A stretch of DNA of 61,901 nt from Clostridium polynesiense (GCF_000820705.1 NZ_CCXI01000120.1:1-61901); one strand, 5' to 3'. Shown: positions 1 to 9,771, counted from the stretch's first letter. Numbers and translations are program-made. Notes: generated from the letters alone by a model not told the origin.

Positions 1-1
1 T

Positions 2-409
2 ATAGTCTTTGCACCAAAATACAGAAGGCAAATAATATATGGCCAGATTAAAGCGGATATAGGAGTAATATTGAGGCAGTTATGTGATCATAAAGGTGTA
101 GAAATAATAGAAGCTAATGCATGTAAAGATAATATACATATGCTTGTAAGTATACCGCCGAAATTAAGTGTGTCACAATTTATGGGATACTTGAAAGGAA
201 AGAGTACACTTATGATATTTGATAGACATGCAAATATGAAATACAAATATGGAAATAGACAGTTTTGGTGTAAAGGATACTATGTGAGTACAGTAGGAAG
301 AAACAAAAAGGCAATAGAAGAATATATAAAAAAGCAAATACAAGAAGATATAGCATATGAACAAATGAGTTTAAAAGAATATATCGACCCGTTTCACGGG
401 TGGTCATGA
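2..409 (+). CDS. tnpA: IS200-type transposase TnpA, 5' end outside window
   Basis: The reading frame is open from base 2 and ends with TGA at 407-409. An apparent TTG start at 71 is internal, because the upstream codons continue the IS200 TnpA pattern (IVFAPKYRRQ). The protein is a Y1-type HUH single-strand transposase, which cuts and joins hairpin ends of the element. The C-terminal helix with the likely catalytic tyrosine (AIEEYIKKQ, near 320-346) is present. The metal-binding motif reads N-I-H (codons 131-139) instead of the usual H-x-H, so activity is doubtful. The family assignment is firm; functional status is not. Confidence 0.9.
   Translation: MVFAPKYRRQIIYGQIKADIGVILRQLCDHKGVEIIEANACKDNIHMLVSIPPKLSVSQFMGYLKGKSTLMIFDRHANMKYKYGNRQFWCKGYYVSTVGRNKKAIEEYIKKQIQEDIAYEQMSLKEYIDPFHGWS
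387..401 (+). repeat. Small hairpin at the 3' end of the IS200-type tnpA
   Basis: ACCCG (387-391) pairs with CGGGT (397-401) around a five-base loop, just before the tnpA stop codon. IS200/IS605 elements carry subterminal hairpins recognised by TnpA near their ends, so this may be the right-end hairpin. The stem is short and the exact element boundary is not visible. Confidence 0.35.
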
Positions 410-512
410 TTTTATTGGGAATAACTAAATACTGAGATAGTGTAACTGGTTATGCTATTAGTTTAGATAAATAGAAAGTTTTTATACATACTTTTTATAA
501 AAAAATTAAATA

Positions 513-1263
513 CTATAGGTACTGTTCAAGCCTATCAGGATACATGATGCTGAGCTGAGCCAGTGTGCTGTGCCAGTTCTGCATCGGCGAAATCCACTTA
601 ACCATAATCTTCTCTGTAGCTAGGTATAATGCCTTTCTCAGCGCATCATCAGTGGGAAATGAAGTTCTTACTTTTGTGAAATTTCTTAACTGCCTATTAA
701 AACCTTCAAGAGCATTTGTCGTATAGATTATGCGGCGAATTCCGGAGGAAAATCAAAGTAGGTAGATAGATTACCCCAGTTATTAAGCCACGACTGAGTC
801 ACTATTGAGTATTTCTCTCCCCAGGTTTCTTCTAAGGATTCCAGGGCCTTCAACGCTTGTTCTTCGTTAACAGCTTTGTAGACTTCTTTAAGGTCGGCCA
901 TGAAATCTCTGCTATCCTTAGAAGAAATATATTTTATGGATTTCCTTATCTGGTGTATGATACAGCTCTGTATATTGACGTCTGGGAAAACCGCCTTAAT
1001 GGCGTCGGGCAGGCCTTTGATTCACCAAAGCTGCTTTTTATAGTTTTAGGACTGTATCCATTCCTATAATTTCTTGAGTCAGGGGCTGTTCTCTCGTACT
1101 TCTCCCTCCCGATGTGCTCTTCCATCTCTGCTTCTAAAAACTGTTGAATTATGTTTCCGAAGAGCCTCTGCATAAGGCCGTTCTTTCCCACTAAATCTTC
1201 CATGCTGCTACACTTCTTCAATTCTTCATTAAGGTCTATGTTAGTTAAATTCAAATCAGGCAT
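513..1263 (-). pseudogene. IS256-family (mutator) transposase, broken
   Basis: The minus strand encodes about 73 intact N-terminal residues of an IS256-family transposase (MPDLNLTN, then EEHIGREKYERT and YRNGYSPK). At about 1020 the frame changes and a large central part, including the region of the first catalytic Asp, is missing. The next segment (LPDAIKAVFPDVNIQ to STYFDFPPE) is in another frame. A further frameshift near 735 leads into the typical C-terminus (RRIIYTTNALEGFNRQLR to IMYPDRLEQYL, stop at 513-515). Roughly 240 of the usual 400 residues remain in three frames, so it cannot be functional. The motif-rich sequence at about 1335-1375 is probably the element's start-proximal end. 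Confidence 0.9.
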
Positions 1264-1351
1264 AATCTCATACTCCTTCTCTTTTTTCTTATAGTTATTA
1301 TTTCCTATTTTTCCAGTTCACCATACATAGAAAAAACGCCAGAAGATTTGT

Positions 1352-1495
1352 TTACACAAAATCTCTGACGTTCCCTCTTTGCTTTGATTTGTAATTATAT
1401 AAACAGATAACAATGGATCCAGCTATTGTCAAAATTAACACAGCAACTGGTAAGTTATCATAATGATCTAAAATAAAATTTGTTATTTCAAGCAT
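1352..1495 (-). CDS. Small single-span membrane protein, 3' end probably replaced by IS sequence
   Basis: This is a 47-codon frame starting ATG at 1493-1495 with a strong Shine-Dalgarno (GGGGAG, five bases upstream). It has a hydrophobic stretch (about residues 17-35, LPVAVLILTIAG...) followed by a basic tail (NYKSKQR). The last residues (GNVRDFV) lie in sequence that looks like the end of the adjacent IS256-type element, so the original C-terminus was probably different. It lies downstream of the BCCT transporter gene on the same strand, but a terminator-like hairpin separates the two. I do not recognise a family. Its ribosome-binding site is the main reason to call it a gene. Confidence 0.45.
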   Translation of the reverse strand: MLEITNFILDHYDNLPVAVLILTIAGSIVICLYNYKSKQRGNVRDFV

Positions 1496-1639
1496 ATTGT
1501 CTCCCCTCGTTATTGTTGTGTGGTACTTCTGTACTATATGATAGTATAACTAACACACTCAATCCCGTCAACTCTATCTGTTTATCCTTACATCTCTCCA
1601 TTTCATTATATTATGTTAATATAATCACTTATAAGAAAC

Positions 1640-1677
1640 AAACCAGGTTGCCTTTTCATATTATATCAACCTGGTTT
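1640..1677 (-). terminator. Hairpin terminator after the BCCT transporter gene
   Basis: A perfect 11-bp inverted repeat (AAACCAGGTTG at 1640-1650 and CAACCTGGTTT at 1667-1677) lies four bases past the transporter stop codon. On the minus strand the stem is followed by a modestly T-rich stretch. It likely ends the phosphocholine operon transcript. Confidence 0.7.
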
Positions 1678-1681
1678 ATGA

Positions 1682-3199
1682 CTATTTAAAATGTTTTATT
1701 TCTTCCATATATTTTTTTGCATCCTTTAAGAAACTCCATACGATTAATACCATGATAATTCCAACTGGAAATGCTGCAATAATACTAACTGTCTGGATAT
1801 TGCTCATAGAACTGTCTGAGAATACCAATGCGATTGGTAACAAAATCAGTAATAAGCACCATAATAACTGAATAGATCTGTGTGGATGTTCATTGTCATT
1901 CAACTCTTTGTAGCTGTAACAAGAAGCTGTATATGCGATAGAGTCAAAGGATGTTGCATAAAATGCAACCATAGTAACCAATACCCAAATTAATAACACT
2001 GTTGCCCAAGGGATTGTCTCGATTATATTGATAATCATACCGTACAAATCTCCTGTTTTGCTGTATTCTGCAATAAAGTCTGCGATTCCAGATGTCTGTA
2101 ATCCCAAAGAATAGTTTCCAAATACCACAAAACTAATAATTGTGGAACCTACACCGAAGATATATCCTCCTAAGATTGTCTGACGTACTGTTCTTCCTCT
2201 TGAAATGTTTCCGATAAAGAATGGAGCCGCTACACACCATACCATCCAGTATGCCCAGTAATAAATTGTCCAATCTTGTGCAAAGTTTGTTGTTCTCTGT
2301 GGATCGATATATGTAGATAATCCGATAAAGTTCTGGATCATTCTACCAAATGACTCAATTCCTGTTTCAATAATGTACTGTCCCTGTCCTCCTACGAGAA
2401 GAACAAAAATCATCAAACCATAAAATAAATAAATACATACATTTGCAAGAATACTGATCCCCTTAAATCCATGAAGGAGAGAATAGGTATAAACTGCACA
2501 TGTAATTAAAATAATAATAATTGTAATTGCTGTTCTGCTGATAGTTACATGGAACAAGCTCTGAATAATTGTTGCCATTAATGGTGTTGCTACACTAAAT
2601 GTTGTCGCTGTTCCTGCCAACAAAGCAAATACTGCTAACAAGTCAATTACTCTTCCCCAAACACCATCTGTATGTTTTCCCAATACCGGACGACATGCCT
2701 CTGAAAATCTCTGTTTATTTCTTTTTCTTACGTGGAGCATAAAACCAAATGCTACTGCAAGTACAAGATAGAATCCCCAAGGGATAAAACTCCAGTGGAA
2801 CAACGGGAATACTCCTGCCCATTCCTGAACTGTTCCCAATTCAGCAATATGTGGGTTTGTAGCATACATTACCCATTCTGAAAAAGAATAGAATAAAATA
2901 TCCGCTGCAAGACCACAAGTAAACATCATACTTCCCCATGCAAAGAATGAATACTTCGGCTTTTCATCTGGTTTACCAAGTACAATATCGCCATACTTTG
3001 ACGCACATACATAAAGTGAAACTAAGAAAATTCCCAATCCAACTACAATATAAAATGTTCCCATTGTGTCACCAAAGAAAAAACGTACCTGGCTCAACAC
3101 TGCATTTGACTGTTCTGGAAATAAGAGGAATAAAATACTCAACCCTCCAATAATCGCCAATGGTACCAACGTAATCATCCAATCAATTCTCTTTTTCAT
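1682..3199 (-). CDS. BCCT-family choline/betaine-type transporter
   Basis: The 505-aa integral membrane protein has about twelve hydrophobic segments and belongs to the betaine-choline-carnitine transporter family. The family's Trp-rich signature is present at about residues 310-321 (W310 TIYYWAYW), followed by an ISRGRTVRQ loop at 332-340. It overlaps the upstream 76-aa gene by ATGA (3196-3199) and has a GGAG site eight bases upstream, so it is translationally coupled. Its place at the end of a LicC/LicA operon suggests import of choline, or a related quaternary amine, for phosphocholine decoration. The substrate is inferred from context. Confidence 0.85.
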   Translation of the reverse strand: MKKRIDWMITLVPLAIIGGLSILFLLFPEQSNAVLSQVRFFFGDTMGTFYIVVGLGIFLVSLYVCASKYGDIVLGKPDEKPKYSFFAWGSMMFTCGLAADILFYSFSEWVMYATNPHIAELGTVQEWAGVFPLFHWSFIPWGFYLVLAVAFGFMLHVRKRNKQRFSEACRPVLGKHTDGVWGRVIDLLAVFALLAGTATTFSVATPLMATIIQSLFHVTISRTAITIIIILITCAVYTYSLLHGFKGISILANVCIYLFYGLMIFVLLVGGQGQYIIETGIESFGRMIQNFIGLSTYIDPQRTTNFAQDWTIYYWAYWMVWCVAAPFFIGNISRGRTVRQTILGGYIFGVGSTIISFVVFGNYSLGLQTSGIADFIAEYSKTGDLYGMIINIIETIPWATVLLIWVLVTMVAFYATSFDSIAYTASCYSYKELNDNEHPHRSIQLLWCLLLILLPIALVFSDSSMSNIQTVSIIAAFPVGIIMVLIVWSFLKDAKKYMEEIKHFK

Positions 3200-3426
3200 T
3201 CATCTTTCTCCATTCCTTGAGTCTCATAAAAATATCTGTATCTGTCCCCTGCGCAAAATATAAAGCCGGCCGCTGCATTATTTTTATCCTTAAATGCTTT
3301 GATCTCTGTCAAATTTTTTTCTTCCACGCCCAACTCTTTTGCACATTTCTGCAAAATGCAAGAACCTGTTTCGTTCCAGTAAGCCGGATCGAATTCTCGA
3401 AGTTCATCCCAAGGTATCAAATTCAA
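3196..3426 (-). CDS. Small uncharacterised protein of the phosphocholine operon
   Basis: A 76-aa soluble protein. The likely start is TTG at 3424-3426, supported by GGGAGG eight bases upstream; no nearby ATG is better placed. It overlaps licC by two bases upstream and the transporter by four bases downstream, so the three genes are translated together. The sequence has no hydrophobic segment; it is rich in charged and aromatic residues and ends acidic (GDRYRYFYETQGMEKDE). I do not recognise the family. Tight coupling suggests a role in choline uptake, phosphocholine activation or transporter regulation, which is inference. Confidence 0.7.
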   Translation of the reverse strand: MNLIPWDELREFDPAYWNETGSCILQKCAKELGVEEKNLTEIKAFKDKNNAAAGFIFCAGDRYRYFYETQGMEKDE

Positions 3427-4061
3427 AAATAAAACCTCCCGGATACTTTCGAATCTTTAAAGGAAGTTCCTGCATATGCTCGATGTAAATTAGTCTCCCA
3501 AAGCTTATCTACCGTCTCTGGCTTCTCATATTCTTCTTCCAAGATTGATAAGAACTTTTGAGAAAACTCATTAGACCAGAATACATGTCCCAACATGATC
3601 CATGAATCTGTTCCGCCTACCTTTACATCCTGAATCCATCCATCTTTCTCTGTCACACACCACTCTTCTGTACTTCCCTCTGCATACACACAAGAATAGT
3701 AGGAATCCTCTACTTCACATTCAAAAGGATCCTGTAAAAAATAGTTATCTGAAGAACAAATGTAAGAATTCTTCAAATATTCACGGGCTGCAAAAATGCT
3801 TCCATTATTGTTTCGATTCAAGAACTCTGGATTGTGTACTAAAATCACACCAAACTTCTCTTTCAAATACTCAAACTGTTCTGCTTTATATCCTGTAACG
3901 ATTACAATTTCCTCAATTCCAGCCTCTCGCAACTGACGAATCTGTCTCTCGATCAGGACCTCCCCTCTCACTTCAATCAAAGCCTTTGGCTTCTCATAAG
4001 AAATAGGAGCAAATCGACTTGCGGCTCCTGCTGCCATAATAATTGCATTATCTACTTGCAT
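3423..4061 (-). CDS. licC: LicC-like CTP:phosphocholine cytidylyltransferase
   Basis: The 212-aa nucleotidyltransferase has the N-terminal signature MAAGAASRFAP (residues 9-19) and EKPKALIEV (23-31), typical of LicC-type enzymes that activate phosphocholine with CTP to CDP-choline. Length agrees with stand-alone LicC proteins. It overlaps the upstream HTH-LicC-LicA fusion gene by ten bases. The operon thus carries two nucleotidyltransferase domains, one free and one fused, and they may act on different phosphoalcohols. Family is clear; exact substrate is inferred. Confidence 0.75.
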   Translation of the reverse strand: MQVDNAIIMAAGAASRFAPISYEKPKALIEVRGEVLIERQIRQLREAGIEEIVIVTGYKAEQFEYLKEKFGVILVHNPEFLNRNNNGSIFAAREYLKNSYICSSDNYFLQDPFECEVEDSYYSCVYAEGSTEEWCVTEKDGWIQDVKVGGTDSWIMLGHVFWSNEFSQKFLSILEEEYEKPETVDKLWETNLHRAYAGTSFKDSKVSGRFYF

Positions 4062-5812
4062 TTTTCTAACTCCTCTTTCACAATCTTGTAGTAATCTTTT
4101 GCATAACGATACTGTCTCAAAGAATACTCACCAAATTCTACTCCCAAGTTTCTCTTATATTCACACCAGTTACTCCATAGCAATCCACATACAGCAATAT
4201 AACAATATATTTTAATTCTTATCTCATGAGGGCATCCTTCTACAAAATACGCATCAATCAGACTATCGACTTGTTCTTTATTGTAAAGAGAATATATACA
4301 AAACATAGCTACATCAACATGTGGATCTTGCATTCCAGCGTATTCCCAATCAATCAAACGAATTTCTTCTTTGCCATATTTTTCAATAAACAAAAAATTA
4401 TCGGGAACAGCATCTACGTGTGTCAATACCTTTTCACCTACATGCGTGTTAATATATTCTTTTAAAGAATATACTTTTTCTTTTGTTTTTGTATAATCCT
4501 TATAGATAGATGGCGTTCCTTCCAATAATGTCTCATAAAACTCCATTTGTCCAAAAATATCAAATTCGTGATCTACTTTTAATCCTAACTCGTGAAATTC
4601 ACGTAGCCTACACATACATTTTCCCACATCATCTCTATTATCAGGATTACAAACTCTTGCATTTTCTAAAAACTCTGTGATTTTATAACCACTCTTTGGA
4701 TTGATATAAGCAATATCATCACAAATTTGCTTGCCATCAATAACACCATAAACTGAAGCTTCTTGTCTACGGTTAATTAACTTATCTGTTCCCTCTCCTG
4801 GAATACGCATAATATACTTTTTATTTTTACAAGAAAAAAGAAAAGAACGATTTGTCATTCCTTTTTTAAGCACAGTAATATCAGTTATTTCTTCCTCTCT
4901 TGCATCTAATGCATCACAAATTATATGTATAGCATCTGTCTTTAATTGATTTGAATCACTATCAAGTTCTCTAAGTTGTTCATATGTGTTAATCTCAACT
5001 ACATTTGCTGAATGAACTACATTCGCAGCCACGATCATACGGTCTTTCTGATACAAAGCTTCTTCCCAGAATACGCCATCATATCGTGGTTTTCGGGATA
5101 ACGCTTCAATCTTTTCAACCACTACTTTCGCATCTTTCTCAGCCAGATAACAAATTCCAATCATGGCATTTCCAGCGGAACTCTTTGGAACACTGACCAA
5201 TTCCATCTTACGATTCACACGCACATCACTTTCATCGTCTACCAGATCACTTACCATATACCAGGAGTACATCTCATGTCTGTGGAACGGATTGTTATTA
5301 CACCAGATATCACAAGGAATCACGTAAGCATTGCTCATATGCTTTGTAACCAACTTCATAGAATGAAGATTGTTCTTTGTCGCATAATCTGCATTCACAA
5401 CTAACTCTACTCCATATTCATCTATCAAATATTCATAGCGTTCTTTCAAAAATCCAACAACGACATAAATCTCTGTGATTCCAACTTCATGCAGCTGCTT
5501 AATGATTCTCTCGATCAATGGCTCTCCATTGACTTCCAACAGTCCTTTTGGCATTTCCGTATTGATTGGAACCATACGCATTCCAAATCCTGCTGCCAGA
5601 ATAATGGCTCTGTTTGGAGTTTTTTCCTTATATTCCTCCATCGCCTTTTCTGTTGGACGAATCTCTTCATCGATATAACCAAGTTTTATCAAATCCTTCA
5701 ATGTACGGTTGACTACACCCAATGAATGACCCGCTCTCTCAGCGAGCACTCTCTGATTAATATATGGCTCTGTTAAAAGTGTATTTAAAATATCGCTCTC
5801 TTGTTTGTTCAT
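4052..5812 (-). CDS. HTH-nucleotidyltransferase-choline kinase fusion (LicC-LicA type)
   Basis: A 586-aa three-domain protein. Residues 1-55 form a winged helix-turn-helix (INQRVLAERAGHSLGVVNRTL region). Residues 68-290 are a LicC-type nucleotidyltransferase (LAAGFGMRM 72-80, MPKGLLEVNG 87-96). Residues 295-586 are a choline/aminoglycoside-type kinase with HVDAVPDN (465-472) and the metal-binding LIDWEYAG (486-493). It would phosphorylate choline and activate it to CDP-choline. It is the first gene of the operon, with AAGGAAGG before the ATG. The HTH may regulate the operon or only be structural. No licD transfer gene is visible in the window, so the acceptor glycan is unknown. Confidence 0.85.
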   Translation of the reverse strand: MNKQESDILNTLLTEPYINQRVLAERAGHSLGVVNRTLKDLIKLGYIDEEIRPTEKAMEEYKEKTPNRAIILAAGFGMRMVPINTEMPKGLLEVNGEPLIERIIKQLHEVGITEIYVVVGFLKERYEYLIDEYGVELVVNADYATKNNLHSMKLVTKHMSNAYVIPCDIWCNNNPFHRHEMYSWYMVSDLVDDESDVRVNRKMELVSVPKSSAGNAMIGICYLAEKDAKVVVEKIEALSRKPRYDGVFWEEALYQKDRMIVAANVVHSANVVEINTYEQLRELDSDSNQLKTDAIHIICDALDAREEEITDITVLKKGMTNRSFLFSCKNKKYIMRIPGEGTDKLINRRQEASVYGVIDGKQICDDIAYINPKSGYKITEFLENARVCNPDNRDDVGKCMCRLREFHELGLKVDHEFDIFGQMEFYETLLEGTPSIYKDYTKTKEKVYSLKEYINTHVGEKVLTHVDAVPDNFLFIEKYGKEEIRLIDWEYAGMQDPHVDVAMFCIYSLYNKEQVDSLIDAYFVEGCPHEIRIKIYCYIAVCGLLWSNWCEYKRNLGVEFGEYSLRQYRYAKDYYKIVKEELEKCK

Positions 5813-6032
5813 ATTTTACCTTCCTTCATTTTTTATGAACACTGCCTCGTAAAAATTCTACTCTCTCTGCCGTTCTTCACAACAAGCATGACAAAAAGCG
5901 TAGAATCATAATTTGCCAAAATATCTTTTAGATATCACGTTCACGTTACTACAAAAATTATTTTCATGAACAACGTTATGTTAACACATTAAAAACGGAA
6001 ATGCACCTATTTTATATCTTAAGCGCATAGTT

Positions 6033-7274
6033 TTAGTCTCGTTTGAAAATATCTCTAGTGTATACTTTTTCTTGGACATCATCCAATACACTATCATATC
6101 TATTAGCAATAATTGCCTGGCTTAATTCTTTAAATTTTTTCATATCATTAACAACTTTAGATCCAAAGAAGGTTGAACCATCTTCCAATGTTGGCTCATA
6201 TACGATAACTGTTGCGCCTTTTGCCTTAATACGCTTCATAACACCCTGAATAGATGATTGACGGAAATTATCAGAATTGGTTTTCATTGTTAATCTATAC
6301 ACACCAATCACGCATTCTTTTTCCTGATCTGCTGCAAAGTCTCCTCTATTATAGTAATCGTAATATCCAGCCATAGACAATACTCTATCTGCAATAAAAT
6401 CTTTTCTTGTACGATTAGACTCTACAATAGCTGACATCATATTCTGAGGGACATCCGCATAATTAGCTAATAACTGTTTTGTATCCTTTGGAAGACAATA
6501 TCCACCATACCCAAAAGATGGATTGTTGTAATGAGCACCAATTCGAGGATCCAAGCATACACCATCAATAATCTGATGTGTATTCAATCCTTTCATTTCT
6601 GCGTAAGTATCTAATTCATTGAAATAAGAAACACGCAATGCCAGATATGTATTAGCAAATAACTTCACTGCTTCTGCCTCTGTAAATCCCATAATTAAAG
6701 TATCTATATCTTCCTTAATAGCACCTTCCTGCAGAATCTGAGCAAATGTATTTGCTGCCTTTACAAGTCTTGCATTTTCTACATCTGTTCCCACAATAAT
6801 TCTGGATGGATATAAGTTATCATATAAAGCTTTTGATTCACGTAAAAATTCAGGACTAAAAATAATATTATCGCAATGATATTTTTCTCGTACATATGCT
6901 GTAAACCCAACTGGAATTGTGGATTTGATTACCATAATCGCATCTGGATTATATTGAATTACCAACTGAATTACTTTCTCAACTGCTGATGTATCGAAAA
7001 AATCTTTTTGACTATCATAGTTTGTCGGCGCTGCAATCACGACAAAATCTGCGTCTTTATAAGCCTCTTCCGCATCTAGTGTTGCCTTAAGGTTTAACTC
7101 TTTCTCTGCCAAATACTTTTCAATATATTCATCCTGTATTGGACTAATTCTATTATTTATTTTCTCTACTTTTTCTGAAATAATATCTACAGCAATTACT
7201 TCATTATTTTGAGACAAAAGTGTTGCAATAGATAGCCCTACATACCCTGTTCCTGCTACTGCAATCTTCATCAT
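6033..7274 (-). CDS. ugd: UDP-glucose 6-dehydrogenase
   Basis: The 413-aa enzyme oxidises UDP-glucose to UDP-glucuronate with two NAD+. It has an N-terminal Rossmann motif (GTGYVGLS, residues 8-15), conserved EFLRES (142-147), and [11 protein letters not shown] with the catalytic Cys at 260. Start codons ATGATG follow GGAAGGGG; the first or second ATG may be used. It is the last gene of block A and precedes a 220-base gap before the phosphocholine operon. It suggests a glucuronate residue in the block A polymer. Confidence 0.92.
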   Translation of the reverse strand: MMKIAVAGTGYVGLSIATLLSQNNEVIAVDIISEKVEKINNRISPIQDEYIEKYLAEKELNLKATLDAEEAYKDADFVVIAAPTNYDSQKDFFDTSAVEKVIQLVIQYNPDAIMVIKSTIPVGFTAYVREKYHCDNIIFSPEFLRESKALYDNLYPSRIIVGTDVENARLVKAANTFAQILQEGAIKEDIDTLIMGFTEAEAVKLFANTYLALRVSYFNELDTYAEMKGLNTHQIIDGVCLDPRIGAHYNNPSFGYGGYCLPKDTKQLLANYADVPQNMMSAIVESNRTRKDFIADRVLSMAGYYDYYNRGDFAADQEKECVIGVYRLTMKTNSDNFRQSSIQGVMKRIKAKGATVIVYEPTLEDGSTFFGSKVVNDMKKFKELSQAIIANRYDSVLDDVQEKVYTRDIFKRD

Positions 7275-7390
7275 TACTCATCCCCTTCCAAATTCTTCAA
7301 AAGTGCATAATAATTACAAATGTATTGCTCATCATCTTTTTAATATTCTAATTGTCGCTTGCATAATATAAATCTCTTGCGCATTGCTAC

Positions 7391-8692
7391 CTATTTAATT
7401 CCTTTAAGAACAAACGCTTGTGCCATTAATTTTACATTTGGTCGCATATCCTTTATAAAACAAGGAATAATCATGCTTGTTCCAATCTGAGTAATCACCG
7501 AAGCTAACGCTGCACCAGACGGTCCCCATAACGGAATAAATATATAGTTAAGAACAATATTTAAAATAGCCGCAGTACAATACATATATTTCAAATACTT
7601 TTGTTTATTTTCACAAACAACCCATGCATTTCTCGCCACTCCAAGATATGAAAATATTGTATACCATGTAATAATTTTTAACGGTTGAACAGATGCCATG
7701 TAAGCATCACCATACAATATTGTAATTATATATTTTCCAAAAACAATAAAACTAAACGCAACAGCTATTGAAATATATATAACAATTGCATACAACTGCC
7801 TATTTTTACGTTCAAAGGCTTCTTTATCTTTTTTGTGCAACTGCATAATTGTTGGAAATAGCGAATCTATAATTGCTTGTAGTACAAATACCCACATTAA
7901 ATTTACTGTTAAAGCTAATGAATAATAACCAACAGAGACTTCATCCATCATTTGCTTAAGCATAAGCTTATCTGTCTGAGCGTAAATAGCAACCATCATT
8001 CCTGACAATATATAATGATAGCTTTTTCTTAAAAGATTTTTTCCTTTTTCCCAAGAAAAGGATAACTTAGGTCCCCCATTTTTTTTGTAAACTATATATA
8101 ACATTGTGCCTAAACAAATATAGTCCACTGATGTTGCAAATGCAAACCAATCCACACTTTTGCCAGTAACAAGTAGAAAGATACGATAAGCCGAAGTTAC
8201 AAGATATGCAATTAATGTTGCTATCGATGTAATCTTAGATTGATATCTGGATTGAAACCAGTAATTAATGGTATCGAGTGTTTGAAAAATCAAAGCAACA
8301 CTACACAATGCTGTAACCGCTAATGTCAATGGTTCATTTTTGTCAATAACACTTACAACCCCTACTATCATAATAGATGATACTAGTGCAGAAACTAATC
8401 TTAATACTAAGGTAGTTCCTATTGCTTTTCCTTGTTCATTAGGATTATCCATAAAATCTTTTATAATAACGTAATTAATTCCCAGCGAACAGAAAGATGT
8501 AAAGAATGCCACATATGCTCCTGCATAATTAATTATGCCATAATTACCAGGGCCAAGATACCGAGCTGTAAGAATACTAATAAAAAAAGACAAAATCATT
8601 TGTACAACGCGACCACCAATTAACCAAATCGCATTTTTTGCTTCTTTACTATTCATCACTTTTATTTTTATTAATCTCAATATCCTATGCAA
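7391..8692 (-). CDS. wzx: Wzx-type lipid-linked oligosaccharide flippase (block A)
   Basis: A 433-aa polytopic membrane protein of the polysaccharide transporter (MOP) superfamily, with GRVVQMILSFFISILTARYL near the N-terminus and the usual dozen or so hydrophobic segments. It flips undecaprenyl-PP-linked repeat units to the outer face. An internal ATG at codon 13 (8654-8656) is an alternative start that removes a basic leader. It lies between rmlB and ugd in block A, which also encodes its own polymerase. Confidence 0.85.
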   Translation of the reverse strand: MHRILRLIKIKVMNSKEAKNAIWLIGGRVVQMILSFFISILTARYLGPGNYGIINYAGAYVAFFTSFCSLGINYVIIKDFMDNPNEQGKAIGTTLVLRLVSALVSSIMIVGVVSVIDKNEPLTLAVTALCSVALIFQTLDTINYWFQSRYQSKITSIATLIAYLVTSAYRIFLLVTGKSVDWFAFATSVDYICLGTMLYIVYKKNGGPKLSFSWEKGKNLLRKSYHYILSGMMVAIYAQTDKLMLKQMMDEVSVGYYSLALTVNLMWVFVLQAIIDSLFPTIMQLHKKDKEAFERKNRQLYAIVIYISIAVAFSFIVFGKYIITILYGDAYMASVQPLKIITWYTIFSYLGVARNAWVVCENKQKYLKYMYCTAAILNIVLNYIFIPLWGPSGAALASVITQIGTSMIIPCFIKDMRPNVKLMAQAFVLKGIK

Positions 8693-8745
8693 ATCATATC
8701 CTCCATAATTAATACTTTTGAAACCTATTTATTTTAATTCAGCAA

Positions 8746-9771
8746 TTATCTATTTCCATACATTTTTTTATAATAATTTTGATATTCTCCAGAGATAATA
8801 GTTTCCCACCACTCTTTATTATCCAAATACCACTGGATTGTTTTTTTAATACCATCAGCAAACTTAGTTTCCGGTAACCAACCAAGCTCATTATGTATTT
8901 TAGTCGGATCGATTGCATAACGCATATCATGTCCTTTTCGATCTGTAACATATGTAATAAGGCTTTCTGGCTTTCCAAGTTCCTTGCAAATAATCTTTAC
9001 AATATCAATATTTCTCATTTCATTATGACCACCAATATTATAAACTTCTCCAATACGTCCCTGGTGTATAATTAAATCAATTGCTTTACAATGATCTTCA
9101 ACATACAACCAGTCTCGTACATTTAAGCCTTCCCCATAAACTGGTAATGGTCTATCATTTAATGCATTTGCAATCATTAAGGGTATCAATTTCTCTGGAA
9201 AATGATATGGTCCGTAGTTATTGGAGCAACGGCTAATAGTTACAGGTAAATTATATGTTCTATGATACGCAAGAACTAAAAGATCCGCACTAGCCTTTGA
9301 TGAACTATATGGACTACTTGTGTGAATTGGTGTATCCTCCGTAAAAAACAAATCTGGTCTATCAAGAGGAAGATCACCATATACTTCATCTGTTGATACC
9401 TGATGACATCTCTGTATTCCATACTTACGGCAAGCATCCATAAGAACTGCTGTACCTTTAATGTTGGTATCAAGAAAAACTTCCGGATTGTGAATAGAAC
9501 GATCCACATGACTTTCTGCGGCAAAATTTACGATAATATCTGGATTTTCTTCTTCAAAAAGCTTATATACTGCATCTCTATCAGTAATACTCTCCTTAAC
9601 AAATCGAAAATTCGTATTATCCATAACTGGCATCAACGTTGACAAATTGCCTGCATATGTTAAACAATCTAAACAAATAATACGATAATCAGTATATTTC
9701 TTTAACATATGAAATATAAAATTACTACCTATAAATCCAGCTCCTCCAGTTACAATAATTGTCTTTTTCAT
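8746..9771 (-). CDS. rmlB: dTDP-glucose 4,6-dehydratase
   Basis: The 341-aa short-chain dehydrogenase converts dTDP-glucose to dTDP-4-keto-6-deoxyglucose. GGAGFIG (9-15) binds NAD, TDE (127-129) and Y155-x3-K159 are the catalytic residues. It overlaps the upstream polymerase gene by ATGA. No rmlC or rmlD is seen. Instead FdtA/FdtB-type genes are present, so the product probably goes to a 3-amino-3,6-dideoxyhexose and not to rhamnose. Confidence 0.95.
   Translation of the reverse strand: MKKTIIVTGGAGFIGSNFIFHMLKKYTDYRIICLDCLTYAGNLSTLMPVMDNTNFRFVKESITDRDAVYKLFEEENPDIIVNFAAESHVDRSIHNPEVFLDTNIKGTAVLMDACRKYGIQRCHQVSTDEVYGDLPLDRPDLFFTEDTPIHTSSPYSSSKASADLLVLAYHRTYNLPVTISRCSNNYGPYHFPEKLIPLMIANALNDRPLPVYGEGLNVRDWLYVEDHCKAIDLIIHQGRIGEVYNIGGHNEMRNIDIVKIICKELGKPESLITYVTDRKGHDMRYAIDPTKIHNELGWLPETKFADGIKKTIQWYLDNKEWWETIISGEYQNYYKKMYGNR

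Noticed and set aside
857-1069. Plus-strand open frame across the IS256-type remnant
   Set aside because: It is antisense to clear transposase coding segments and has no ribosome site or motif.
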